Positions 9,399 to 18,720 of a stretch of 64,000 bases of DNA are shown here, piece after piece. Numbering within the stretch: position 1 is the first letter of the stretch; the number at the start of each line of letters is the position of its first letter. Source of the stretch: Mesorhizobium sp. WSM2240 (GTDB lineage Bacteria > Pseudomonadota > Alphaproteobacteria > Rhizobiales > Rhizobiaceae). Made by a program: the position numbers and the translations under genes. The stretch is taken from NCBI RefSeq assembly GCF_040438645.1, contig NZ_CP159253.1, forward strand, positions 4,154,001-4,218,000, written 5' to 3'. The notes under the pieces were generated by a model. The model saw only the letters and a program-made list of their open reading frames with translations, did no database searches and was not told where the DNA came from.

Positions 9399-9665
9399 AT
9401 GAATGAGGCCGACGCCCTCGACATAGTCCAGTTCGCCATCTGGACGGTGCTGACCGCGTCGGGTCCGGCGGTCGCCGTCGCGATGTTGGTCGGCGTCGGC
9501 ATCGCGCTGGTCCAGGCGCTGACACAGATCCAGGAAATCACGCTGACCTTCGTCCCGAAGATCGTCGCCATCATGCTGGTGGTGGCGTTCACCGGCCCGT
9601 TCATCGGCAGCCAGATCTCGGCCTTCACCAATATCATCTTCGAGCGGGTGGAGACCGGGTTTTAG
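9399..9665 (+). CDS. fliQ: Flagellar export gate protein FliQ
   Basis: 88 residues with two membrane helices (about 18-42 and 52-75): PAVAVAMLVGVGIALVQALT and IVAIMLVVAFTGPFIG. The LVQALTQIQEITLTFVPK segment is diagnostic for FliQ/FliQ-like export apparatus subunits. FliQ assembles with FliP and FliR in the export gate. The gene follows flgD by 139 nt with only a weak SD. In typical rhizobia flhA follows directly; here a 4.7 kb non-flagellar block intervenes. Confidence 0.93.
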   Translation: MNEADALDIVQFAIWTVLTASGPAVAVAMLVGVGIALVQALTQIQEITLTFVPKIVAIMLVVAFTGPFIGSQISAFTNIIFERVETGF

Positions 9666-9820
9666 GGACTTCTTCCTGCAAGCAGCTGATGTCCGCCTCG
9701 CGCCATGAGACGGCATTCGTCGATTTCTGACAACGCCGTCAATCCAAGTCTCCCTTGAAGTACGACGGCCGCTGCAATCGTATGCAGGCGCTATGATGGT
9801 GGATGGCGAGCTGTACCTCT

Positions 9821-11590
9821 TCACCCCCAGAACAATAAGGTTGCCGGGACGGCGACCGCGATGGTCAGCATCTCCAGCGGCACGCCAATGCGCCAGTAGT
9901 CGCCGAAGCGGTAGCCGCCCGGTCCCATGATGATGGTGTTGTTCTTGTGGCCGATCGGGGTGAGGAAGCCGCAGGTGGCGGCGATTGCGACGCCCATTAG
10001 GAAGGCGTCGGGCGATGCCCCGACCGCCTGCGCCACGCCGACGCCGATTGGCGCGGCGATGAGCGATGTGGCGATACTGTTCAGGAAGTCTGAAAGCACC
10101 ATCGTAACCGCCATAACCACGGCCAGAATTGCCCAGACCGGGAAGCCTCCAGTCTGGCCGACGATGGCGTTGGCGATGAGCTCCGTGCCGCCCGCTTCCT
10201 CGAAGGCGGTTCCAAGCGGGATGAGCGAGCCCAGAAGCACGATCACCGGCCATTCGACCGAATCGTAGATCTCGCGCGGGCCGACAATGTTGAGCACTGC
10301 ATAGGCCGCGACGACGATCGCCAGTGCAATCGACAGGGGGATCAGCCCGGCGACCGAGGCTCCGACGCTCGCGACGAAGACGCTGATAGTGAGCATCGCC
10401 TTGCGGCGCTGGATGACTGCATGCTCCTTCTGCGCCAACGGCAGCACCCCCAGCCATTCGGTTGCCAGGGAAAGGCGCTTTTCAGGTCCCAGCAGGAGGA
10501 GAACGTCGCCCGGCCGCATCGTCAGCTTTCTCACGCGCTCGCGGAAGCGCTTGCCCTTGCGCGAGACGCCGAGAAGCGTCACGCCGTAATTGACCATCAG
10601 CCCCAGCCCGAAAGCCGAACGGCCGTCGGCGCGCGAATTTTCAGGCACAATCGCCTCGATCAGTTTGGTCGACTTGTCCGTGAGGCCGAGTTCCTTCTCA
10701 CGGTGGGTCAGGTCGAGCTTGGCAGCACCCGCAAAGGCTTCGACGGAGGCAGGCTCACCCTCAAGCACCAGGAAGTCGCCTTTACGGATGACTTCGCGGC
10801 GGGCGAAGCCGGGCAGCCTTTTGCCGCTCCTGATCAACCCCAGAACGATCACGTCATGCTCGTCGCTGAGTTCAACGAGATCGGCCGGCGTCTTTCCGAT
10901 CACATCGGATTTTTCCGGCACCTTGGCCTCGGCCACGAAAAGCCCGGCATCGCCCTGCACAGAAGTCGCCCCTTCGGCCTGGCGCTGCGGAATGAAGCGC
11001 CAGCCGGCGATCGCGACAAAGGCAATGCCGACCGTAGCCACCACGAGGCCGACCGGAGCGAAGTCGAACATGGAATATGGTTCGCCCAACGCACGCCCCC
11101 TGAACTGGGCGATGACGATGTTGGAGGGCGTGCCTATCATGGTCACCATGCCGCCTAGGATGGTTGCATAAGACAGCGGCATGAGTGAAAGCGACGGCGA
11201 TCGTCCGGCCTTCTTCGCCGCTTCGATATCGAGCGACATCAAGATCGCGATCGCCGCTACATTGTTGATAATGGCCGAAAGGGCCGCCCCGATCATCGCC
11301 ATCACCCCGATATGGGCGGGCAGCGGGCGCGAGGCCGAAACGACGTAGCGTGCGATCATCTCCACCACGCCGGCGTTGACCATGGCCCGCGAGATGACCA
11401 GCACGAAGGCGATGATGAGCGTCGTCTCGTGGCCGAAACCGGCAAATGCCTGCTCTGCCGACACCGCGCCGCCGATCACGCCTATGATGAGCGCGGAGAA
11501 GGCGACAAGATCGAATCGGATACGGCCCCAGACCAGCATGGCGAACACCGCGCCGAGGAGGGCGAAGATGAATATCTGGTCGAAGGTCAT
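9821..11590 (-). CDS. SLC13-family sodium/anion transporter with two TrkA-C domains
   Basis: 589 residues from MTFDQIFIFALLGAVFAML; an upstream in-frame start would add 12 residues of no membrane character. About 10-12 membrane helices flank a cytoplasmic section (about 205-375) with two TrkA-C-type regulatory modules (DVIGKTPADLVELSDEHDVI and RADGRSAFGLGLMVNYGVTL). Signature loops are MIGTPSNIVIAQF in the first half and FLTPIGHKNNTIIMGPGGY in the second. The family imports dicarboxylates, sulfate or related anions with sodium; the substrate is not predictable. Opposite strand to the flagellar genes. Confidence 0.85.
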   Translation of the reverse strand: MTFDQIFIFALLGAVFAMLVWGRIRFDLVAFSALIIGVIGGAVSAEQAFAGFGHETTLIIAFVLVISRAMVNAGVVEMIARYVVSASRPLPAHIGVMAMIGAALSAIINNVAAIAILMSLDIEAAKKAGRSPSLSLMPLSYATILGGMVTMIGTPSNIVIAQFRGRALGEPYSMFDFAPVGLVVATVGIAFVAIAGWRFIPQRQAEGATSVQGDAGLFVAEAKVPEKSDVIGKTPADLVELSDEHDVIVLGLIRSGKRLPGFARREVIRKGDFLVLEGEPASVEAFAGAAKLDLTHREKELGLTDKSTKLIEAIVPENSRADGRSAFGLGLMVNYGVTLLGVSRKGKRFRERVRKLTMRPGDVLLLLGPEKRLSLATEWLGVLPLAQKEHAVIQRRKAMLTISVFVASVGASVAGLIPLSIALAIVVAAYAVLNIVGPREIYDSVEWPVIVLLGSLIPLGTAFEEAGGTELIANAIVGQTGGFPVWAILAVVMAVTMVLSDFLNSIATSLIAAPIGVGVAQAVGASPDAFLMGVAIAATCGFLTPIGHKNNTIIMGPGGYRFGDYWRIGVPLEMLTIAVAVPATLLFWG

Positions 11591-11962
11591 GCGCGTTTGG
11601 GCTTCATGGCGCCTGCTCGAATGCAAATACGTGAAGGGTTGGTGTGAAGCAGTTGTTCCTCGAATGTGGCGTTGTCAGAACCAGCTTAAGCCTTACCAAC
11701 GATGCTGGCTAAAATCGACCGTCGGCTGCGCGTGAGCGTACGCCCCGCGAGCTAGTGCTTGGTAGCGGCCAAATGTGCGTTCTCCGGATTTCGGAAACTG
11801 TCCCTGCGGGAGCACGCCCAGCGTCCTACCTCCCCTCGATGGAGAGGTCGGCGAGCAAAGCGAGCCGGATCTGGCGATTCAGATGACAGACACTCACCCG
11901 CGTCCGTCGCATCGCTCCGGAACGCGACCTCCCATCTCCGAGCTAAGACGCCACGGCGCGCT
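11591..11962. other. Intergenic region with a palindromic repeat
   Basis: 372 nt between the divergent-side end of the SLC13 gene (start at 11590) and the cyclase stop. No credible gene. The part from about 11820 to 11900 resembles the intergenic repeats common in Mesorhizobium: a short CTCCCCTCGATGGAGAG hairpin and then GCGAGCAAAGCGAGCCGG. Small frames here are low in coding character. Confidence 0.5.
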
Positions 11963-13075
11963 TCACTCCGCAAGCGCAAACACCGCGCATGGCTCGGCGA
12001 TGCCGCGCAGTCTGTGTTCGCCGAGCGGGATCAGCGGCTGCGTCGTTTCCGCCGCGAAGGCGTCGGAAAGCAGCACCGTCCGGCCAAGCGGCCGGCACAG
12101 GCTCTCCAGCCGGCTCACCAGGTTCACCGCGCGGCCGATCGCGGTGAAATCCAGCCGGTCGGCGGTGCCGATATTGCCCCACAGCATCTCGCCGACATGC
12201 AGCGCCGTGCCGAACGGCAGCGGCGGCAGGCCTTGCGCGGCGCGGCTGCGGTCGAGGTGGTCCATGCCGGCGCGCGCCGCCGCGACCGCCCGCAGCGCCG
12301 CTTCGCATGCGGCGGCTGCTTCACGTTCGCCGATCGGGAAGATCGCCAGCACGCCGTCGCCGATGAACTTCAGCACCTCGCCGCCAAAGGCATGGACGGC
12401 GCCGGCGATGCGGTCGAACCAAGCGTCGAGCGCTGCGACCACCTCCTGAGGTGCGCTGGACTCCGACAGTTCGGTGAAGCCGCGCAAATCGGCAAAGAGC
12501 AGCGCCGCCTGAATGGTCTCGCCGGGTTCGCGCCGCAGCCGGCCTGCCTGCACCTGCGCCGCGCTGCGCCGGCCGAGATAGGTCTCCAGCAGCGCGTTGA
12601 GCGTCGAGCGCGCGGCGAGCACGGCAAGCGGCGCGGCCGCATATCGCGCCACCTCATGCAGCAACTCAGATTCGGCCCCGCTGAGCGGCCGGGTCGCAGC
12701 CCAGCCGAGCACTGCGCTTTCCGGGGCGTCGCCGCCGGCCGAGGCCGGAGCGCCGACCAGATCCTCCTGTACGGCAGCGGCGCCGAGGCCTGCCAGCCAG
12801 TCGCGACCGACATTGGCATGCCCGGGACCGGCGGGACCGGCGAAGCCGAAGCCCAGCGCCTCGATCACCCGATTGGTATCGGTGCGCCACAGCCAGGTGC
12901 GCCGCGCGATGATCGGGTGCGGCGCGGCCTGGGTGAGCGCGCCGCCGGCGAGCGGCAGACCGTCCGCGACGAGCTTCGCGCCGAGTGCCGTCAGGAAGGC
13001 GTCGGCGCCAGGCGAGTCGATTGCCTCGTCGAGCAGGAAGGAGAGGGAGGAGGGCAGCCGCATGCCCGCGATCAT
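11963..13075 (-). CDS. Class III adenylate/guanylate cyclase
   Basis: 370 residues. The C-terminal half is a class III nucleotide cyclase domain: LLFADLRGFTELSE (first metal Asp), GGEVLKFIGDGVLAIFP (adenine-contacting Lys and second Asp), RLDFTAIG (purine-specifying Asp) and AVNLVSRLESL (catalytic Asn/Arg). The K...D pair suggests ATP, giving cAMP. The N-terminal 170 residues have no recognised sensor but include the WLWRTDTNRVIEALGFG segment seen in related rhizobial cyclases. No membrane helices, so cytoplasmic. It is part of the block inserted between fliQ and flhA. Confidence 0.88.
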   Translation of the reverse strand: MIAGMRLPSSLSFLLDEAIDSPGADAFLTALGAKLVADGLPLAGGALTQAAPHPIIARRTWLWRTDTNRVIEALGFGFAGPAGPGHANVGRDWLAGLGAAAVQEDLVGAPASAGGDAPESAVLGWAATRPLSGAESELLHEVARYAAAPLAVLAARSTLNALLETYLGRRSAAQVQAGRLRREPGETIQAALLFADLRGFTELSESSAPQEVVAALDAWFDRIAGAVHAFGGEVLKFIGDGVLAIFPIGEREAAAACEAALRAVAAARAGMDHLDRSRAAQGLPPLPFGTALHVGEMLWGNIGTADRLDFTAIGRAVNLVSRLESLCRPLGRTVLLSDAFAAETTQPLIPLGEHRLRGIAEPCAVFALAE

Positions 13076-13189
13076 GCAATGGCCTCACGCGCCTGTCATG
13101 AGGATGGCGGCAGTTTTCTTGCGTCGAACGGCGATCGGCCTACATTGTGGCTCGTGCGGAATGACATTGCCAACAGGAGGAGGCCGCCC

Positions 13190-13621
13190 ATGACCGAGAC
13201 GCTTCGCAGCGAGATCGAGATATCAGCCCCGCAGGCGACGGTTTTTGCTTTCCTGACCGACCCCGACAAGATCATGCGCTGGATGGGTTCGGAGGCGAAT
13301 GTGGAGGCGCATCCCGGCGGCATCTATCTCGTCAGTGTCGGCGACAAGTACGTCGCCCGCGGCCAGTTCACGGAAGTGATCCCCGTCCACCGCCTCGCCT
13401 ACAGTTTCGGCTGGGAAGGGCGCGACGACATGCCGCCCGGATCGAGCCTGATCGAGATCGACCTGGAGGAGAAGGCCGGCGGCACTCTGGTACGCTTCAC
13501 CCATAGCGGGCTGCCGGACGAGAAGGAGCGCGCCAGCCATGAAAAGGGCTGGAACCATTACCTGCGCAGGCTGGCGATAGCCGCGGCCGGCGGCGATCCG
13601 GGACCGGATACCCAACTCTAA
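13190..13621 (+). CDS. SRPBCC (AHSA1-like) domain protein
   Basis: 143 residues from the ATG at 13190, preceded by a good SD (AGGAGG, 7 nt away); a much longer open frame upstream is antisense to the cyclase and rejected. The START/Bet v1 fold is recognisable: LRSEIEISAPQATVFAFLTD at the start, MRWMGSEANVEAHPGG, and the C-terminal GWNHYLRRLAIAAAGGDPG. Such proteins bind hydrophobic ligands; the specific ligand is unknown. Divergent from the cyclase. Confidence 0.82.
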   Translation: MTETLRSEIEISAPQATVFAFLTDPDKIMRWMGSEANVEAHPGGIYLVSVGDKYVARGQFTEVIPVHRLAYSFGWEGRDDMPPGSSLIEIDLEEKAGGTLVRFTHSGLPDEKERASHEKGWNHYLRRLAIAAAGGDPGPDTQL

Positions 13622-13649
13622 AGAGTGAGGGTGCCGGAACTGAAAGAAT

Positions 13650-13685
13650 AGCTGCGTCTCCCTCAACAGGAAGGGAGACGCAGCT
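13650..13685. terminator. Strong hairpin between convergent genes
   Basis: Perfect 14-bp inverted repeat AGCTGCGTCTCCCT / AGGGAGACGCAGCT with an 8-nt loop, between the SRPBCC gene (+) and the secreted-protein gene (-). On the minus strand the stem is followed by ATTCTTT, so termination works best for the minus-strand gene, while the hairpin can serve both. Confidence 0.75.
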
Positions 13686-13692
13686 CAGCACC

Positions 13693-14217
13693 CTACGGAA
13701 GGCAATACTTGCCGATATCGCGCGCGGTGAATGCAGCCGCCCGCCGCCATGCCTCGTCTGTGTCGCCCCGGTAGGTCAGATAGCGGTCGCAGACGGGCTT
13801 GTTTTCGCTCAGATCGAGCACAGCGAACTTCACCCAGCCGACCAGCGTGCTCATCTTGTGGACCTCGCCGACCAGCAGGTATCTCGCGCTCGCGGCCTTG
13901 GCCTGCGTTGCGATCGCGCCGAGGTCGCCGCATCGGCCGGCTTCGCACGGCAGGGCGACGAGTTCGAGCTTCGGGCTCGCCGACAGGTCGTCCTGCAGCA
14001 CCGCGCCGAATTCCTTAAGCCGCGCCGCGTGTTCGGCCGTCTGGTCCCGGACCTCGCCCGACGTATCCTTGAAGGCGAAACCGGCGACTGCGAGCGTCGA
14101 TGACTCGGCGGCGCTGGCCGATGCGGCGAATGCAACAGCCAGCGCGCCTGACGCCAGTGCGGCGAGCGGGCTGCGGTTCAGGCGGGATCGGGCTTGCGTG
14201 GAACACGTTGCGGGCAT
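13693..14217 (-). CDS. Secreted protein of unknown function (DUF2380/DUF3280-like)
   Basis: 174 residues starting at MPATCSTQARSRLNRS; the longer frame adds 17 residues ahead of the signal peptide. Hydrophobic signal segment LAALASGALAVAFAASASA and then the mature domain FAFKDTSGEVRDQTAEHAAR, with ARYLLVGEVHKMSTLVGWVK and a C-terminal FTARDIGKYCLP. It resembles small alphaproteobacterial periplasmic DUF families (DUF2380 or DUF3280), but I cannot decide which. Two Cys pairs (LPCEAGRCGD) may form a disulfide. Function unknown. Confidence 0.7.
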   Translation of the reverse strand: MPATCSTQARSRLNRSPLAALASGALAVAFAASASAAESSTLAVAGFAFKDTSGEVRDQTAEHAARLKEFGAVLQDDLSASPKLELVALPCEAGRCGDLGAIATQAKAASARYLLVGEVHKMSTLVGWVKFAVLDLSENKPVCDRYLTYRGDTDEAWRRAAAFTARDIGKYCLP

Positions 14218-14383
14218 GGCGTCTCCTCCAAAGCCGGCACGATAAGCCCGATGAGGGCATTTAGCCAATCGCCTTCGTCATCTGCGCTGGCCTCCCCCAC
14301 TTTCGCGCAAGCTTGGCCGCCTACCCTGACAACGCCGGGCCGCGCATTTGCCGCCCTGCTGCCGGACGGACGTGGACAGAAAA

Positions 14384-16471
14384 ATGGCGATTTCGGAGAC
14401 GTTTCCCGCAGGCAGCCCGGCCAGGAACGGCCGCGACGTTTTCTTCGCGCTCGGCATAGTCGTCATCCTGGCGGTTCTGTTCCTGCCGATCCCGGCCTTC
14501 ATGATCGACATCGGGCTTGCCTTCTCGATCGCGCTGTCGGTGCTGATCCTGATGGTGGCGCTGTGGATCCAGCGGCCGCTCGACTTCTCGTCGTTCCCGA
14601 CGATCCTGCTGATCGCGACGATGCTGCGCCTGTCGCTCAACCTAGCCACGACGCGGCAGATCCTGTCGGAAGGCAATGAGGGAACGCATGCCGCCGGCTA
14701 TGTCATCAGCGGCTTCGCGCGCCTGGTGATGTCGGGCGATTTCGTCATCGGGCTGATCGTCTTCATGATCCTGATCGTGGTGAATTTCATCGTCATCACC
14801 AAGGGCGCAACGCGCATCGCCGAGGTCGGTGCACGCTTCACCCTCGACGCCATCCCGGGCAAGCAGATGTCGATCGACGCAGACCTTTCGGCCGGCATGA
14901 TCGACGACAAGACCGCGCAGCTTCGCCGCCGCGAACTGGAGGAGGAGAGCTCCTTCTTCGGCTCCATGGACGGCGCCTCGAAATTCGTGCGCGGCGACGC
15001 CATCGCCGGCATCATCATCACGGCAATCAACATCGTCGGCGGCATCGCCATCGGCTATTTCCGCCACGACATGGGCATGGCTGAAGCCTCCGACGTTTTC
15101 ATAAAGCTTTCGGTCGGCGACGGCCTCGTCACCCAGATCCCGGCGCTGATCGTCTCGCTCGCCGCCGGCCTGCTGGTGTCGAAGGGCGGCACGCGCGGCT
15201 CCACCAATCAGGCGGTGTTCGGCCAGCTCGGCGCCTATCCGCGCGCTCTCTATGTCGCGGCGGTGCTGCTCGTCGTGCTCGCGCTGATGCCCGGCCTGCC
15301 GATGTTCCCGTTCGTGGCGCTCGCCGCTTCGATGGCCGCGGTCGGTTACATCATCCCGATGCAGCACAACCGCCGCGTCGCCGAGGCCAAGGCGGCAGAC
15401 GAACAGGAGAAGGCGACGAAGGAGCACGAGGAAAAGAACTCGGTCAAGGCGTCGCTGAAGACGGCCGAGATCGAGCTCCTGATCGGCAAGCAACTGTCGA
15501 CCAAGCTGCTCGTCTCGCATCAGGAACTCGCCTTCCGCATGGGCAAGATGCGCAGGAAATTCGCGTCGCAATACGGCTTCGTCGTGCCCGAAGTGCGCCT
15601 GACCGACGATCTGACCATCCCGTCGAAGAGCTACCAGATCAAGATCCACGGCACGGTCGTCGCCGAGTACCAGATGCGCGTCGGTGAGATCATGGTGCTG
15701 CTCGGCACGCGCGATGTGCCCGCCATCCCGGGCGAGGAAGTTCGCGAACCGGCCTTCGGCATGCGCGCCTATTCCGTCCCCGAAATGTTCGGCGAGGATC
15801 TGAAGCGCGAGCAGTTCACCTTCGCCGACAACATGTCGGTGCTGCTTACCCACCTCTCGGAAGTGATCCGCAACAACCTGCCGCAGCTTCTCTCCTACAA
15901 GGACATGAAGGCGCTGCTCGAGCGCCAGGACGCCGAATACCGCAAGCTCGCCGACGAAATCTGCACCTCGCACATCTCCTATCCCGGCCTGCAGGCGGTG
16001 CTGAAGCTGCTCTTGGCCGAGCGCGTCTCGATCCGCAATCTGCATCTGATCATCGAGGCGATCGCCGAGATCGCGCCGCATGTGCGCCGCACCGAGCAGA
16101 TCGTCGAGCATGTCCGCATCCGCATGGCGCAGCAGATCTGCGGCGATCTTTCGGAGGGCGGCGTGCTGAAGGTGCTGCGCCTCGGCAACCGCTGGGATCT
16201 CGCCTTCCACCAGAGCCTCAAGCGCGACGCCAAGGGCGAAATCCGCGAATTCGACATCGACCCGCGCCAGCTCGAGGAATTCGGCCAGGAGGCCACCAAG
16301 GCGATCCGAAACTATCTCGACGCCGGAGAGCGCTTCGTCATCGTCACCGCGCCCGACGCCCGCCCCTATGTTCGCATGATCATCGAGCGGCTGTTCTCGA
16401 CACTGCCGGTGCTCAGCCATGTCGAGATCGCCAAAGGTGTCGAAATCCGCGTCCTCGGGACGATTTCGTGA
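14384..16471 (+). CDS. flhA: Flagellar export gate protein FlhA
   Basis: 695 residues from [10 protein letters not shown], the normal FlhA length; an upstream ATG at 14348 would add 12 residues. Eight N-terminal membrane helices (about 20-330) include FHIPEP-type sequence around [20 protein letters not shown] and [15 protein letters not shown] large cytoplasmic domain (340-695) contains [20 protein letters not shown]. FlhA forms the nonameric ring that receives export substrates and uses the proton gradient. The SD is weak. Its stop overlaps the fliR GTG start. Confidence 0.95.
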   Translation: MAISETFPAGSPARNGRDVFFALGIVVILAVLFLPIPAFMIDIGLAFSIALSVLILMVALWIQRPLDFSSFPTILLIATMLRLSLNLATTRQILSEGNEGTHAAGYVISGFARLVMSGDFVIGLIVFMILIVVNFIVITKGATRIAEVGARFTLDAIPGKQMSIDADLSAGMIDDKTAQLRRRELEEESSFFGSMDGASKFVRGDAIAGIIITAINIVGGIAIGYFRHDMGMAEASDVFIKLSVGDGLVTQIPALIVSLAAGLLVSKGGTRGSTNQAVFGQLGAYPRALYVAAVLLVVLALMPGLPMFPFVALAASMAAVGYIIPMQHNRRVAEAKAADEQEKATKEHEEKNSVKASLKTAEIELLIGKQLSTKLLVSHQELAFRMGKMRRKFASQYGFVVPEVRLTDDLTIPSKSYQIKIHGTVVAEYQMRVGEIMVLLGTRDVPAIPGEEVREPAFGMRAYSVPEMFGEDLKREQFTFADNMSVLLTHLSEVIRNNLPQLLSYKDMKALLERQDAEYRKLADEICTSHISYPGLQAVLKLLLAERVSIRNLHLIIEAIAEIAPHVRRTEQIVEHVRIRMAQQICGDLSEGGVLKVLRLGNRWDLAFHQSLKRDAKGEIREFDIDPRQLEEFGQEATKAIRNYLDAGERFVIVTAPDARPYVRMIIERLFSTLPVLSHVEIAKGVEIRVLGTIS

Positions 16472-17220
16472 GCGCTACGGCCGAGGCGATCGTACTCGCC
16501 GCCTTCGTCGCCTTCTGCCGCGTTGGCGGCTGCTTTCTCTTGATGCCGGGGCTCGCCAGCGTCCGCGTTCCGGTGCAGATCAGGCTGTTCGTCGCCATCG
16601 CCGCGACCGGTGCCCTGCTCGTCCACCTCTGGGACCAGATCCTGCCGCTCATCGACCGCCGGCCGCAGATCCTCGCCCCGATGATCGTCTCCGAACTGAT
16701 GATCGGCGCGCTGATCGGCCTGATGGCGCGGCTCTATATGATGGCGCTGCAGTTCATCGGAGCCGGCGTCGCCATGCTGATCGGCTATGGCGGCATGGCC
16801 GGGCCTGGCATCGAGGAGGCGGAGCCGCAGGCCGCCCTCGCCTCGATCATATCGTTCTCGGCGCTGCTCCTGCTTTTCGTCTTCGATTTCCACCACGGGA
16901 TCGTACGCGCGCTCGTCGCCTCCTATTCGGTGGCGCCGCTCAACGTCTTCTTCAATCCGCAGGCCGCCCTCGTCGACGTCGCCGACACGCTGTCGGAGGC
17001 GTTCTTCATGGTGCTGAGGCTCGGCAGCCCGTTCGTAGCCTATGCGATCCTGGTCAATCTGACGATCGGCTTCGTCAACAAGCTGGTGCCGCAGATTCCG
17101 GTCTATTTCATCTCGCTGCCCTTCGTCATCGCCGGCGGGCTGATCATCATCTATTTCGGAGCCGGATCCATGCTCGCTCTGTTTGCCGATGGCTTCATGG
17201 CAACCGCACTGGGGCGCTGA
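16468..17220 (+). CDS. fliR: Flagellar export gate protein FliR
   Basis: 250 residues with six or so membrane helices ([60 protein letters not shown]). FliR is part of the FliPQR gate. It starts at GTG (16468) overlapping the flhA stop (GTGA), so it is translationally coupled. Confidence 0.94.
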   Translation: MSATAEAIVLAAFVAFCRVGGCFLLMPGLASVRVPVQIRLFVAIAATGALLVHLWDQILPLIDRRPQILAPMIVSELMIGALIGLMARLYMMALQFIGAGVAMLIGYGGMAGPGIEEAEPQAALASIISFSALLLLFVFDFHHGIVRALVASYSVAPLNVFFNPQAALVDVADTLSEAFFMVLRLGSPFVAYAILVNLTIGFVNKLVPQIPVYFISLPFVIAGGLIIIYFGAGSMLALFADGFMATALGR

Positions 17221-17222
17221 GC

Positions 17223-17606
17223 ATGACCACCCGCAAGGAACGGCTGCGCAAGCTGGTGACGGTGCAGGAGCAGCTGAAGGCGCTGCACGAGACCCGCCAT
17301 GCCGGCTTTGTCTCCGCCGCGGCGGCTGCCGGTCACGAGGCGGCGGAACTAGCCGCCCGCTTCGATGCGCAGGAGTCGATGTCCGTCCTGTTTCCGGAAG
17401 TCTACAACCGCCGCATCGGCCAGGCGCTCGCCCGCCAGGAGCAGAACCTCTTGCTCGCCCGCGAGGAAGTCGACCGCATCGCAACCGCTACCGCCCGCAC
17501 CAACATGGTCGAGCGCGCCTATCGCGACGTCCGCCGCCAGGACGACCGCGACAGCGCCGACCGCGAGCGGCTCGAAGTGATCGAGCGCAAGCGGCCAGGC
17601 GAGTAG
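17223..17606 (+). CDS. Small coiled-coil flagellar-cluster protein (FliJ-like)
   Basis: 127 residues, highly charged and almost all helical (RKERLRKLVTVQEQLKALHE; LARQEQNLLLAREEVDRIAT). It starts 2 nt after the fliR stop. Rhizobial genomes carry a similar short helical gene here. Length, coiled coil and position suggest a FliJ-type export chaperone or escort, but sequence similarity is not decisive. Confidence 0.6.
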   Translation: MTTRKERLRKLVTVQEQLKALHETRHAGFVSAAAAAGHEAAELAARFDAQESMSVLFPEVYNRRIGQALARQEQNLLLAREEVDRIATATARTNMVERAYRDVRRQDDRDSADRERLEVIERKRPGE

Positions 17607-17718
17607 AAGGGCAGATTGGCCCGCCATCGTTTCGCAAGCGCTCCGGAATTCCCCTTCGAGCGTTGCTGATCCATGTTTCGATGACGGCGAGAAGGTCGCC
17701 AACTCTTGATGCGCTCCT

Positions 17719-17736
17719 GCAGCGCTGCAGCGCTGC
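17719..17736. repeat. Perfect 18-bp palindrome / tandem CAGCGCTG repeat
   Basis: GCAGCGCTGCAGCGCTGC is its own reverse complement and consists of tandem CAGCGCTG units; a third imperfect copy (CGGCGCTG) follows. It lies about 130-150 nt upstream of the predicted sigma-54 start site at 17868, an enhancer-like distance. The binding protein is unknown. Confidence 0.5.
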
Positions 17737-17840
17737 GGCGCTGCACATTATTTAGGCAAACAGCGGTCGCGATAGACAACCAGGCGCAAACGCCCGCGCA
17801 GCGGTCGGGCTTTGCCCGCGAATGCCTGACCGGCGCGCGT

Positions 17841-17857
17841 TTGGCATGGCTGTTGCA
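17841..17857 (+). promoter_or_regulatory. Sigma-54 (RpoN) promoter
   Basis: TTGGCATGGCTGTTGCA fits the RpoN consensus TGGCAC-N5-TTGCA, with GG and GC elements exactly 10 nt apart. The predicted start is near 17868, 36 nt upstream of the ABC transporter's first gene. Rhizobial amino-acid transporters are often nitrogen-controlled through NtrC/RpoN. Confidence 0.7.
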
Positions 17858-17903
17858 TCCGTCCGGTGGAACCGTGAACGGTAAATAAGCAAAAGGAAAT
17901 CAT

Positions 17904-18695
17904 ATGAACCGCAGAGCCTTAGTCGCGACCCTGGGCGCGGCCATCGTCGGACTGGCGCTGTCCGACGCCACCGTTGCCCGCGCCGACGCCCTGGCCGACA
18001 TAGCCGCACGAGGCACTGTCCGCATCGCGGTGCCGCAGGACTTTCCGCCCTTTGGGAGCGTCGGCACAGACATGGCCCCGCGCGGCTACGACATCGACAT
18101 GGCCAATCTGATCGGCGAGAAGCTGGGCGCCAAGGTCGAGATCGTGCCGGTCACCAGCGCCAACCGCATTCCCTACCTCCAGACCAGCAAGGTCGATCTC
18201 GTCATCTCCAGCCTCGGCAAGAACGCCGAGCGCGAGGCGGTGATCGACTTCTCGGACGCCTACGCGCCCTTCTTCAATGGCGTCTTTGCGCCCGCCGACG
18301 TCGCGGTCGCAAAGGCCGAGGATCTCAGCGGCAAGACGGTCGGCGTCACCCGCGGCGCGATCGAGGATCTGGAGCTGACCAAGATCGCGCCAGCCGACGC
18401 CGACATCAAGCGCTACGAGGACAACAACGGCACCATCTCCGCCTTCCTGTCGGGCCAAGTCGAGGTTGTCGCGACCGGCAATGTCGTCGCTGCAGCGATC
18501 CTCGAGAAGAACCCGCCCAAGCGCCCGGAGATGAAGTTCCTCATCAAGAACTCGCCTTGCTACATCGGCATGAACAAGAACGAGCCGGCGCTGATGGCCA
18601 AGGTCAACGAGATCATCGCGGCCGCCAAGGCCGACGGCAGCCTCAATGCGATCTCGCAGGAATGGCTGAAGCTCGACCTGCCGGCGGAGATGTAG
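17904..18695 (+). CDS. Polar amino-acid ABC transporter, periplasmic binding protein
   Basis: 263 residues; signal peptide (1-27, ALVATLGAAIVGLALSDATVARA). SBP family 3 features: IAARGTVRIAVPQDFPPFGS, GYDIDMANLIGEKLGAKVEI and LQTSKVDLVISSLGKNAERE. It captures a polar amino acid or opine; the ligand is not predictable. First gene of a four-gene operon downstream of a sigma-54 promoter. The block separates the FliJ-like and FlgJ-like flagellar genes. SD AAAGGAAA lies close to the ATG. Confidence 0.88.
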   Translation: MNRRALVATLGAAIVGLALSDATVARADALADIAARGTVRIAVPQDFPPFGSVGTDMAPRGYDIDMANLIGEKLGAKVEIVPVTSANRIPYLQTSKVDLVISSLGKNAEREAVIDFSDAYAPFFNGVFAPADVAVAKAEDLSGKTVGVTRGAIEDLELTKIAPADADIKRYEDNNGTISAFLSGQVEVVATGNVVAAAILEKNPPKRPEMKFLIKNSPCYIGMNKNEPALMAKVNEIIAAAKADGSLNAISQEWLKLDLPAEM

Positions 18696-18720
18696 GACGG
18701 GGCGGCAGGAACTGCGCCCG

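Noticed and set aside
11759-13621. 620-codon plus-strand frame spanning the cyclase gene
   Set aside because: It is antisense to a cyclase with all catalytic motifs; only its last 143 codons (SRPBCC protein from 13190) have domain character and an SD.
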